The position numbers were made by a program, and so were the translations under genes. Below the pieces are notes generated by a model. That model was not told the origin of the DNA, made no database searches, and worked only from the letters and a program-made list of their open reading frames with translations. Shown here in pieces: positions 55,008 to 64,000 of a stretch of 64,000 nt of DNA (positions within the stretch are counted from its first letter, which is position 1; each line of letters opens with the position of its first letter). The stretch comes from Ceriagrion tenellum (lineage: Eukaryota > Arthropoda > Insecta > Odonata > Coenagrionidae), in the NCBI GenBank assembly GCA_963169105.1, contig OY720635.1, positions 125,655,894 through 125,719,893 on the forward strand. The letters are read 5' to 3'.

Positions 55008-56162
55008 TGCATTCAAGGTACGGAGCGCTCCGGGAGCGCTCAGACAACTTCACCCTGAATGCGACCGCTACGGAGCATCTCAGTCGAAACGGTCGGCCAT
55101 CTTTCGGAGCGGTCTTTTGGGTCGCTACGGCCGGCTTCATAGGTCGGAGGCAGCGGGGATCACGATGGATTCCGCCGCGGACAGTAGCGGTGGACCCTTC
55201 ATAGGTCGGCGGCGAGAAAACAAATGAAAGGCGGTAGGCGTACAATAACATTGACACTGCAGTATTTGCATGTCATCGGAAAAAGCAAAATTTTTTTACT
55301 CTTGAGAATGATTCGTGCAATATAATGATAGAATTGGTGAAAGATTAGTATGTGATTATTTATTACTGCTTATTTGATGACAGTAGTTTCACTATAACCG
55401 TATTCGTCAAGCTACCGTGCAACGCCTCAATCTGAAATACATGTTTATTGAAATGAGTTGAGAAAAAGCCTTGCCTCTCAATTCAAGAATTATATTGTGC
55501 TTTGATCCTTAGTCGAGCGAGTGACATAATTTGGTCGTTGTTTAACTCGTTAGGCAATGTCATATCAGCATTTAATCGTGATGAGCTCCACTGCCCGAAC
55601 ATGCAATAAACAATAGCCACGACCTGAAAATGTTCTCCCCATGGTTGCAGCATCAAGAATGGATAACTAATATTTTGCCTTGATATTTGCCAATGGCGGA
55701 TTTGAGCCACTCTCTGGTTAACGCTAGTAGATTAATGATGCTATATAAGCTTAAGGAAGGCTATTTTCGTTGGATACCACACCATATTTTCTAAAGCCAT
55801 TATAAATTAAAAGTCTAAACATCTTAAATATATCGTAAACATTATGCGCATCGCTTATAGAATCTTTTACTAAAACAGAAGGACTCGCTAATCATCCAAA
55901 GAGGATCGAGATAAAATTTAAACTTTGATATCAATAAATGAAAGCAGAATATATAATATTTATACCAATCGAGCGCAATTTAGCTTAAGTTCACCAATAT
56001 TCGTCAGTTGAAACATTAAGCATCGGCTGCTTGTCGTCTGCTTGAATTTCAAAAGTCGCACCGCAGCGCTCGCTCAACTTTCGCATTCAGAGGAACGGAG
56101 CAGATATCCACGTAGGTCCGCTCCACCGCACCCGGAGCGCTCAGTCCCCGGAATGCATCCAT
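55008..56162. mobile_element. Element with GC-rich inverted ends, ~1.15 kb
   Basis: Left end GGTGCATTCAAGGTACGGAG followed by CGCTCCGGGAGCGCTCAG mirrors the right end near 56120-56162 (CCGGAGCGCTCAGTCCCCGG, AATGCATCC). The interior is A+T-rich and contains a minus-strand frame at 55483-55710 (GEHFQVVAIVYCMFGQWSSS, NADMTLPNELNNDQIMSLAR, LRIKAQYNS) that may be a transposase remnant but is not assigned. Confidence 0.6.
55483..55710 (-). pseudogene. Open frame inside the 55008-56162 element
   Basis: 75 codons ending DMTLPNELNNDQIMSLARLR and IKAQYNS, with mixed codon use. Its position between inverted ends suggests a remnant of the element's own protein. The family is not recognised. Confidence 0.25.
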
Positions 56163-56319
56163 TGTATTTACAGTTCTACAGAAGTTTTGGCTATAATCGC
56201 TTTACTTGTTAAACATGGGATCACCGAGAAAGGGCCATTCTTTCCGTTGTTGTTTCATGAATTTTCCGAAGAATATGAATTCCCGCCGATCTCCAAGGGC
56301 CTGGAGGCCATGGCTCAGA

Positions 56320-56460
56320 GCAGGTAGCGACCCAAAAGACCCCTCCGAAAGATGGCCGATCGCTCCAACTGAGCCGCTACGTAGCGGTCGTAAACGGGGA
56401 AATCGTCTGAGCGCTCCCGGAGCGCTCCGTCCCCTGAATGCGGCATTCTCGTCAACCATT
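56320..56460. repeat. Third inverted end of the 55008 family
   Basis: CTGAGCGCTCCCGGAGCGCT, GGTAGCGACCCAAAAGACCC and GAAAGATGGCCGATCG mirror 55030-55135 over ~130 bp, a longer and better match than the end at 56162. The true element could be 55008-56455, with 56060-56162 an internal or second copy. Confidence 0.65.
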
Positions 56461-57030
56461 ATACGAACGTGACTCATATAAGCGAGCATTATCGCAACGT
56501 AGCTAAGGAGGTCGGAGTAGCCGAGTGGGCTAAAGCACAAGGTCGAGTCTTGACCTAGCCGTCTTCACAGGCGGCAGGATAGGATATCAGAGACCAAAGC
56601 GCATCGACGCAAAGTGCACAGTACGCAGTGTGCGCCGCCCCTCAAAATGGTCTTGCCCCCTGGAGTTGAGTGGTGTCATTGAGTTGGTGCAAAGCTCTTC
56701 TCTCAATGTTGATCAACTGTAGACAACCCGCGGGATGCAAGGGGATCGTTCGTCACTGTGTACCTCCGACCTCCATTTTTGGCGTTTTTTTATGCTTCCT
56801 TTTTGCTTCCTTCCTTCCTTTTTTTCCTTCTTTTAAATTCTACATATTTCTTAAGTCTCTCCTATGGAGTCCAGGCTAAAGGATTCTTGGCCGCATTTTC
56901 GTCGCGCCGGTGGGTTCGAGGCTGCCAGTTGGACAAATTTTTTTCTTGTTGAAAACTTTAAAATCCATTCATAATTTCGCGTAAAACTTCGGGGAAAAGG
57001 ATATTTCTCATTAATTTAGGTTCTAATCGC
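56450..57030 (+). repeat. tRNA-derived SINE-like repeat, copy 2
   Basis: The head GGTCGGAGTAGCCGAGTGGG (A-box TAGCCGAGTGG) at about 56511 is followed by CTAAAGCACAAGGTCGAGTC and a B-box-like TATCAGAGACC. The 3' part contains GCGCCGGTGGGTTCGAGGCT and CTTCGGGG; a lone inverted piece of this 3' part is at 59815-59925. Upstream GCATTATCGCAACG and CTCATATAAGC match the leader of the other two copies. Confidence 0.6.
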
Positions 57031-58660
57031 CAAAAAGTATTTGAATACTTGAATACATTTTACGTATACATACGCAACATTAGTTATTATCCGTTTATAA
57101 TTGTACGGATACTTATTTTGCAGATCGCTTTGCCGGCGAACTTCCGAATTGACAAGAATTTGGTAACCTATATCGTGAGCGTGGCTTCCATTCACGGTTA
57201 AGCTGAATATATGAAATGTAGAAAACGGTTGTTTCATTATGAGTTTAATACAGAACAGGCCGTTGTCAAAATAATATGGCTTTGATCATTGATTCAAATT
57301 CATTATAATACATAAAATTTTGTCACCACGGAATCCATAAGTAAATCTTATTTAATAAAATAAACCATCAGACGAACAAGCGAAATTTCCCATTAATAGC
57401 CAATTTCAGGCTGCCAAGGAAATTAGATGTTGTTGATACCTGAGGAAAGTTGATAATTTCGTCAATGAAATCGTGATTTTTCAGCGAAAACGATGGGTAC
57501 ATTAAAAATATTGCAAGAATGAAATACTTAATCCTTTCAATCATCCAATAATGAAAATTTTAACCATATATCTTGATTGCAAGTAATTTAAAAAAGCAAA
57601 GAAAAAAACCTCTTCCCTGAATTTGCGACCGTAACAGCCGCAAATGAGACTTTTAACCACGTTTTTCGATAGGTTTGTGCAGCTATAGGTTAGTTGACTT
57701 ATTCCCTTATGCCAGCAACCTCATATGTTGCCTGGTAAAGACAGCATGTTTACAGAGAATATACCCTTCACTTTTCAATTCCCATTTTCCTCGGGTACGC
57801 TCACTAGATATAGAGTAAGGAACGTTTTTTTTTATCCATTCACGGTGTGAAGGAAGATAAAGAATTCATAATATTTTCCGCATGATAACATTAATGATAT
57901 GAAAACGATCCAGCCGTAAAGTTATTCACTAAAGGAGAGAGAGGTGAAATTTGAGCTTGCGTTTTATCCAAGCCAATATTTCGCCTCGTACCTGAAGTGA
58001 ACGGAACGGAGGAATACTTCAAGTTACGAAAACTGTGTCATCTACGTTAATTAACGTAATTTTTCCTGCTCATTTCATCTCCCATCTAGGAATTATCCCC
58101 ATAAATGTCAAAATGCTTTCACTCCACTTTAACATAGACATTATGAACTAAATTAGCCGTCTTATCGGCTAAGTCGTTATCGCAAAAGATTCATCTAATA
58201 GCAACCATATTGAGGTGAGCTATTTTTTATTGTTGCATTGATGATAATTTTTTATCAGCTCTAATTATTTGTAGTACATGAAACCATTCTCGGTCACTGA
58301 CAATCAATTGACATCATATGTAAGATTGTGGTATCCCTCGTTATCGTTAAGGGTTAAGTACCTGCGCATCTACGCGCGAATTAATGAATAGTAAAATCTA
58401 CGACCGATATAGGCTGTAAAGTATTTTTCGAAAACTAAATCAAAATTTCAAGGCAAAAAAATCTGTAATAAATGAATTTTCAGTGATATTCTCATGCATT
58501 CTAGGTTTTGCTCAAGAAATCCATCGTCTATCCTTTCAAGCGACCATTTCCTCTGTACTAGCGTGATACTTTTATTTTACAGCTTGCCGTACTTGTCTGA
58601 CTAAAAGCACATGTCTTGCCGCATATCCTATTTGCTTCCGTGAGCTAAGTTTTGATAACG
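57031..58660. other. No gene seen
   Basis: About 1.6 kb of A+T-rich sequence. Nothing recognised. Confidence 0.4.
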
Positions 58661-59171
58661 TTAACCCTCTAAGGACGAGCGATTCAAATTTGTTACGTTT
58701 CAAAAGCATTGAATTATCTGCTTTCTAAGAGGGTTTTCCATTTGGTTACTGCGCTGGACAGAATTGTAACGCTTCGGATCAAGGGTGTGGAAAGTTGCGT
58801 CTTCTTCGGCGTTTTGTCGAACAATTTGAATAGATGAATGTGTGACGCGATTAACTAACAATGGCGTGCCAATTAAATTAAAAAAAGCTCTGAAATAAAT
58901 ACTTTCAGCTGTCATATGAAGAGAAAATTGGGAAAGGTTAAAAAAGGTACGATATGAAGGTAATTTTGAAGCATTTATTGCGTAAATATTATAATATAAA
59001 GCATTACTCTCAATTAAATACATACAATACACAAGTCACATTTCAAAATGAATGTTAATATCAAATAAATTGCAATTTTTTGAACAATGCTTAAAAAACA
59101 CTTTTAAAAAACTAATATGGTAGCAGTATTTTTTTTCACGCTGATTCATAATTCCGTCCATAGAGGGTTAA
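58661..59171. mobile_element. TTAA-flanked element, ~510 bp
   Basis: TTAACCCTCTAAGGACG at the left mirrors CGTCCATAGAGGGTTAA at the right (17 bp, one mismatch). A minus-strand 110-codon frame lies inside (58700-59032, e.g. NAEEDATFHTLDPKRYNSVQ), possibly coding remnant, not assigned. TTAA with a CCCT terminus suggests piggyBac. Confidence 0.7.
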
Positions 59172-59177
59172 TTAGAT

Positions 59178-59335
59178 GGATAAATTTAAAAAAATAATTG
59201 GTACTTTTTCACAGTATGTTATTCTTGGTCGACCGGTTTCGTCGCATAACATACGATAAAGTCGCCAAAACGGGTGACTAATAACAAAACACTATGAAAA
59301 AGTGCCAAGTATTTTTGAAATTTATTCAGAATAGA
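59178..59335. mobile_element. Foldback of two Penelope-type tails
   Basis: Arms about 59178-59245 and 59268-59335 mirror each other (TTGGTACTTTTTCACAGT with ACTATGAAAAAGTGCCAA). The left arm, read on the minus strand, has ATGCGACGAAACCGGTCGAC, the GAAAC...GGTC layout seen at 52142-52153. CUGANGA is degraded (CTTTATC). Confidence 0.55.
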
Positions 59336-59814
59336 TTTTCACTGAGTAAAGCCTGTCAGCATCGAATTTATTAATTAAAGACGAAGTTCAGAGATGGAAG
59401 AAAAATGTAATTAAGTGTTACAAGAATGGGATAGGGATCTTTAGCATCGCCGCTTTCCTGGTAAATTAAATATAAAGCAAGACATACTCTCATTATTTAA
59501 ACTAATTAGCCGTGATATGCAGGAACGTTCACGATTTCATAGAAAAAAGGTAAGGAATTCTATAAACATTTTACTTTCCTTATGAAGTTGCACATGATAT
59601 ACACCCACATGATGACCAGTCTTATAACCGTGAATTGCAGTCACGCTCACGATTTATATTTCTATATTCCTGTCAGTTCTGAAGTTGTGCTGGCAACGCG
59701 ATCCGCAAAAAAAAACAAATTTCCGATAATGATAAAAGGATAATAATTTGTACTGTGTGTTTATATGTAAAATGTATTCGAGGAAAATAGTTTTTGACGA
59801 TTAGAACTGAAATT

Positions 59815-59925
59815 AATGACAAATATCCTTCTTCCCGAAGTTTTACGCGAAATTATGAACGAGTTTTAAAGTTTCCAACAATAAAAAAAATTGGCCGACT
59901 GGCAGCCTCGAACCCACCGGCGCGA
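59815..59925 (-). repeat. SINE 3' fragment, minus strand
   Basis: CCCGAAGTTTTACGCGAAAT, CCGACTGGCAGCCTCGAACC and CACCGGCGCG are the reverse complement of 56898-57000. Confidence 0.75.
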
Positions 59926-60059
59926 AAAAAGTAGAAGTAGTAGAAGAACCAGTACTGGAAGGAGATAATATTTCTCATGTAAAATTACGATCAAGAATAT
60001 TTCGACACTTTCGCATTCCCAACGCCCAGTTTTGTCGGCGCAATCCTTAGAGCAAGTTG

Positions 60060-60370
60060 AAAATTCCTTGGCGTAAGCCGCCGCGGCCTGCGGGCAAACT
60101 CAACCGGTCGAGTTTGCCCGCAGGCCGCGGCGGCCAACCACTGCTCAGGCCGCGGCCGCCTGGCCGCTCTGGCGTGTGTGCACGCACTGAACGCTCCATT
60201 GTTGTTTGCCCGCGTATCGCGCCCGCCACCGCGGCCGCTCAGGCGTGTGGAGGCCTTTATGTGGGCCCTGCCGTTCTCCTTTCGACGGCCCCACAATCCT
60301 GGGGTAGGGTGAATAATCATCTGTCCTGCTCGCTTGCAACCAAGCCTCACGAGGCGGCAGAGGTAGTGTC
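60060..60370. other. GC-rich island
   Basis: Strongly GC- and CpG-rich (GCGGCCGCTCAGGCG, GCCCGCGTATCGCGCCC). It gives overlapping 107-139-codon frames on both strands, none recognisable. It is either a CpG-rich regulatory region or the body of a GC-rich repeat. Confidence 0.5.
60077..60134. repeat. Perfect 25-bp GC-rich palindrome
   Basis: The 25 bases from 60077 (GCCGCCGCGGCCTGCGGGCA then AACTC) recur exactly inverted at 60110-60134, with an 8-nt loop AACCGGTC. Confidence 0.95.
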
Positions 60371-61580
60371 CAGATGTTGATCGGACTCGTGAACGGAGCC
60401 CATAGCACATACATAGATAACAGAAAAGAACGGCAGCGAAATAAAAAGGTATAGCAAGAAATTATGTGGCCCGTCTCGGAACCTTCACCTCCCCCCCCCC
60501 AACTACCCAAAAAGAACAAATATTGGTTACTGTTGCTGACAAAATATATCCCTCAGTGATCAATTCTAATACAAAAAGATAATTTAATCTAGATTTTAGT
60601 CACCAGTATACAAATTTACCATGGATCTGAGTGTACAATACTTCTTAATTAAATTAAACAAAATTACTTTTCCGATATTACTAAAACTAAAGTTGGTACT
60701 TGCCGGTCTGACTGCCGACCGGTGACGGTTCCTAGGTTAGTGACTTTTTAATACGTCACAAAGTAGATTTCTTTCCTTCTGCTCTACTCTCCCATAGTTT
60801 AATTGTGGGCTATTTTGCCTATTACACTGCGAAGTTCAACTAAGTTACGCGGGACAACGAGAATCAAATGACTTGTTTTCATAACTGAATTCTCAAATGG
60901 AATTCAATTAATGGTGCGTGGTTGCAAACCCTCGGGCGTGTTCAAGATAATTCCCCGTCACTACCTTATCTATGCATAATGCTTATGTTTCCTCCTCTTT
61001 ATTTCTGTTTCTGGAGGTATATGTAACAGCCAGCGTCTCCTCGATTCCTCTATCTACTTCACGGTGCCTATCGTTTATTTTTTGTTTCGGCGATTAATGT
61101 TTTAATCTCTTGAAAAGGTTAATTTGTCTCGGAGCTTCCTGCGCGGGATAAGACTTTTCTTTTTTTCAGCACAGTTTAGGCACTCCGAAATTGATATTCT
61201 GATAGCTGTCGTAGCTTGAATATATTGCCATCCTCCACAATCACGATAATTTAGAGCACTTAAGGATATCTAATAACGCACCACCAACACTTACGTAATA
61301 CATACAGACTAATATTCTCTGTACTTGTTATTAACTTCGTTCAAGATTTAACTCGTTACTTCATCTTCGTATCAGTCCATATTGGAGAGACCTATTCTCG
61401 GGCTTCATACTGGTTTAAGTCTTCCATGGTAACCTTATGTATATAAAGCGTAAATGTCAAAGTCCCATACCTACATTCAATCGTTTAACTAAGCTGTTAA
61501 GTTTTTCAATTCAATGCATAATTTCCAAACGTTACATGTAACAAATGATGTGGTACGAAGTCACTCGCACGGGTGCATAT
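60371..61580. other. No gene seen
   Basis: A+T-rich. A run of C occurs near 60490. Nothing recognised. Confidence 0.4.
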
Positions 61581-61681
61581 ACACCAGGGTCGAAATTCGC
61601 TATGAAAAAACCATCTGACCAATCATCAACCATCCCGGTCAAGTCAGATGATTTTTTCATAGCGAATTTCAACCCTGGTGT
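61581..61681. mobile_element. Small foldback, ~40-bp arms
   Basis: ACACCAGGGTCGAAATTCGC followed by TATGAAAAAACCATCTGAC at 61581-61619 is inverted at 61643-61681 with two or three differences. Confidence 0.85.
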
Positions 61682-61799
61682 CAATGCATAATGTTGATGT
61701 TTCCTCCTCTTCAAGAATGACACTTGATTGTAGATTGATTGATTCTTTAAATACAACATTGACCATTTTTTTTTATTAGAATAAGGGCTTCTAACGTCC

Positions 61800-63350
61800 G
61801 AATACAAGTTTTAATCACATATAGGCATAGATGGCTCCCCATGCCATTCGGATCAAAAAATCTTTCGTGGCAAACGTCTAAATTTGCCATCTTTCATTCA
61901 CAATAGCAGAATTTCCGAATAGATAACGATAGCTAACCATGGCTCTCAATGTCTTCTAAAATTTTAGGAGATATAGATGGCTCTCCATGCCAGTCCGAAC
62001 AAAATAAAAGTGTTCCTTAGCCCACTCAGCCACATCAAGGGTGTTTGGTAGGTGGTAAGTCATCACCAACAAGCACCATTATGCTCTTTCCACCTTCCTT
62101 AACCTGCTTCTTGCACCAGAAACTTTCACCATCATGCACCACACTATATGTATGGTACCTATGCTACAGAACCATTTTCGTAATAATGTATCTTACAGCT
62201 ACACAAAGGAGATACAAGAGTCATACAAAACGTAATGTTAGGACTACGTGGCAGGTTTTGAAACGAGCGTTAGAGATCAATCTACGGTTCTAATTTGAGC
62301 TGTGAGGAGATCTGCAAGCCTGGTGTGGAATCACCACGCGCCACACATCCTAGTTTTGGCTTTCACGGTGTTTCGTATTTAGAAATTAGAAAACATAATG
62401 GGTACATCAGTTTGCCTTTAGGTGCTGAGTACCTGCATACCACGGACCAATAAATAAGGTGTGGAAATAGCACCCCATACATTCAACCAAGGAAAATAGT
62501 TTCCTTAAATTTAAACTAAAAGTATCGAGAAATTACATCAGTCAATAAAATTTTGAGTGATAATATTCTCCAATTCAAAAGTTTTGATCAAGAAAAAAAT
62601 TTGCCGGCAGGCAGGCGCGAACCCATCATGACAGAAAATTTTAATTAATAACATGGATTCCATCATGAAAAAATACTCAGAAATTAAATAATAACAATAA
62701 AATATAAATACGGAATAAATGAGGAAAAAAATGAGGTCGGAGCCTGCACATCTAACTCGGCGGATTTTTGCGGGCTTGTAAATCAAGCCGTGGGAGGGGC
62801 ACGTTACACCAACTCAATGGTATTATTCCCCTCCAGGGAGCAAGAGTCATGCTGAAATAGATTGTAGGTCTTGCGGTTCGCGATTAAAGATCGCGGTTGG
62901 TCTCAAACATCCCGCTAGCCGCCCGTGTAGAACAACTAGAACGAGATTCGACCGTGTGCCTTAGCCCACTCGGCCACTCCGACCTCCTAAAGAATTTAGC
63001 GATAAAGCTAGTATAGTATATGTGACTCTAGCACATTCGATCGACACGGATGCCTCGCGGAGGGGTTACATAGTTGCGACTCGCGACGGCATTATCGCAA
63101 ATGACTCCTTTTCAGTGGACGAGTCTATTGTCCTCGAACTCGCTCGTCGCGGGGGAGTGAGGCAGTCCCTGTGTGCTACCATCGGGGCTCTCTCTTCGCA
63201 AAAACTCTTTGGTGGCAAACATCGAAATTTGTAATCATATACTCATAATCGAAGAATATCCGCACAGATAACGAATGATAACCATGACTCTCAATGCCTC
63301 CCAAAATTTTAGGAGGCGTTGATGGCTCTGCAGTCCGATCAAAGCGTGAA
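61800..63350. repeat. Direct repeat pair 61800-62035 and 63185-63350
   Basis: Shared blocks: TGGCAAAC(G/A)TC, AGATAACGA, AACCATG(G/A)CTCTCAATG, AAAATTTTAGGAG and GATGGCTCT. The first copy runs into TTCCTTAGCCCACTCAGCCA, a fragment of the SINE head. Between the copies lie A+T-rich sequence and SINE copy 3. Confidence 0.65.
62590..63085 (-). repeat. tRNA-derived SINE-like repeat, copy 3, minus strand
   Basis: The minus strand has GGTCGGAGTGGCCGAGTGGG, CTAAGGCACACGGTCGAATC and GATGTTTGAGACC (B-box-like), then GAGTTGGTGTAACGTGCCCC and a 3' part with GATGGGTTCGCGCCTGCCTG. The leader (GCCTCGCGGAGGGGTTACAT) matches copy 1 at 47055. Confidence 0.65.
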
Positions 63351-63359
63351 ATAATGGTT

Positions 63360-63814
63360 TACAAAAACTCGAAATGCGCTCAATTTGGACGGAAAGAATT
63401 TTTTTTAAATCCCTCAAGTCGTCAAAGGTATAATCAAGAATGGAACCACTAACCTTTGGTTTGCCGGACCCACGAATATACATTATGGATTTAAATGTTT
63501 GGAATTCTTGCCTTGGCTACGTGTTGCCTAAATTTCCACTTTTAGTTCACCCAGTCCTTGGCGCCACTTCGAAAAAAGTCTTTCCAGTTGAATCATACAT
63601 AGACGTAGTTAAATGTTGCTAACGTGAGACTGTGGTGAATATTCAATAACGATCGAGATATGGAGTAATTGATGATTTGAATAATATCTTGCTATTTTTC
63701 TTATCTAAAATTTACTTTTTAAATGCTAGAGAGGAAATATCTATTACAGGGAATCAGTAAGAGGTTAATGAAACGTTCATCGAGTGCCGACTACGTATTT
63801 TGCCAGAATCCGAT
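63360..63814. other. No gene; short tRNA-palindrome fragment
   Basis: AACCTTTGGTTTGCCGGACC at 63449-63468 matches the tRNA-like arm of the 50345 palindrome. Otherwise nothing recognised. Confidence 0.4.
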
Positions 63815-64000
63815 TACATCTACATCTACGTCATACCCTGCAAGCCACCCAAAGGGTGTGTGGCAGGGGGTGCTTTCGCACCAGGCATGCATGAATGATA
63901 CGGTAGAACACCGACATCACATTAAAACCCGCGTACCACACATGCAAAGCGCCAATTACAAATCTAATACCCAAGAAACATTCTATCTCCAATCGTTCTA
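63815..64000 (-). mobile_element. CR1/L2/Jockey-group LINE 3' tail, cut by window end
   Basis: TACATCTACATCTACGTCAT at the start is the GTAGAT tail on the minus strand, followed by CCCTGCAAGCCACCCAAAGG and the GGCAGGGGGTG hairpin block. GCGTACCACACATGCAAAGC and AACATTCTATC match 19195-19350, so it is the same subfamily as that copy. The coding part, if any, lies beyond 64000. Confidence 0.8.

Noticed and set aside
59991..60519. 107-139-codon frames in the GC island
   Set aside because: Multiple overlapping frames across a perfect palindrome; arginine/alanine/glycine-rich output typical of GC-rich non-coding DNA.
1..64000. CRISPR arrays, rRNA genes, bacterial operons or phage genes
   Set aside because: No direct-repeat/spacer pattern, no rRNA-like conserved blocks and no prokaryotic-style tightly packed coding frames. 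Composition and repeats are eukaryotic.
1..64000. Endogenous retrovirus or LTR retrotransposon
   Set aside because: No paired long direct repeats with TG...CA ends, primer-binding site or protease/integrase motifs were seen; all reverse-transcriptase traces are of non-LTR or Penelope type.

Overview
This window looks like repeat-rich, non-coding DNA from an animal genome, most likely an arthropod and probably an insect. The evidence is low gene density, A+T-rich sequence, many decayed non-LTR retrotransposons (CR1/L2/Jockey-like and RTE-like), a Penelope-like element, tRNA-derived SINE-like repeats, many inverted-repeat DNA elements (MITEs) with TAA or TTAA flanks, and spliceosomal-type signals. 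The species cannot be named from the sequence alone. No complete protein gene, rRNA or canonical tRNA gene was found. No database search was possible, so family names rest on motifs read by eye.

Layout. 0.5-2.2 kb: hammerhead-like tails and a long inverted repeat. 3.0-3.9 kb: polypurine/G-quadruplex tract and an AT cruciform. 5.0-6.3 kb: a possible exon, a LINE 3' tail, and the best protein-coding candidate of the window (minus strand, 5959-6288, stop codon followed at once by AATAAA). 8.1-8.5 kb: CpG-rich stretch. 12.3 kb: small exon-like ORF. 14-15.6 kb: RTE-like and L2/Jockey-like relics. 15.85-16.09 kb: palindromic TTAA element packed with ACGTCA motifs. 18.5-18.7 kb: exon-like minus-strand ORF. 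19.2-20.8 kb: LINE relic followed by a 640-bp MITE with TAA target duplications (copies again at 40.95 and 45.0 kb). 21.5-23.5 kb: two retrotransposon 3' ends. 24.3-25.3 kb: 60-bp minisatellite and foldback. 25.35-26.28 kb: CpG-rich, promoter-like block with a 20-G run. 26.4-27.6 kb and 39-44.5 kb: a 555-bp TTAA-flanked element (family R) inserted in a duplicated block D, with one copy later broken by a 5'-truncated RTE element flanked by a perfect 10-bp duplication. 28.5-29.4 and 54.3-55.0 kb: two 694-bp copies of a second TAA-flanked MITE. 31.6-33.0, 37.1 and 38.6-38.9 kb: family S, rich in AGATCGATCT. 46.6-49.2 kb: SINE, poly-C repeats and AT foldbacks. 50.3-50.9 kb: a ~510-bp palindrome with a tRNA-like sequence in each arm. 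51.2-52.2 kb: a Penelope-like fragment with a hammerhead-type ribozyme motif at its end. 55-56.5 kb: elements with long GC-rich inverted ends. 58.66-59.17 kb: another TTAA element. 60.1 kb: a perfect 25-bp GC palindrome in a GC island. 61.5-63.4 kb: foldback and SINE-linked repeats. 63.8 kb: the start of another LINE tail.

The parts do not work together as an operon or pathway. The window records successive insertions, in places datable relative to each other from nesting and empty-site comparison. The most interesting items are the hammerhead-like motif of the Penelope-like element with similar tails elsewhere, the tRNA-bearing palindrome, the nested insertion series at 38.9-44.5 kb, and a few orphan exon candidates.
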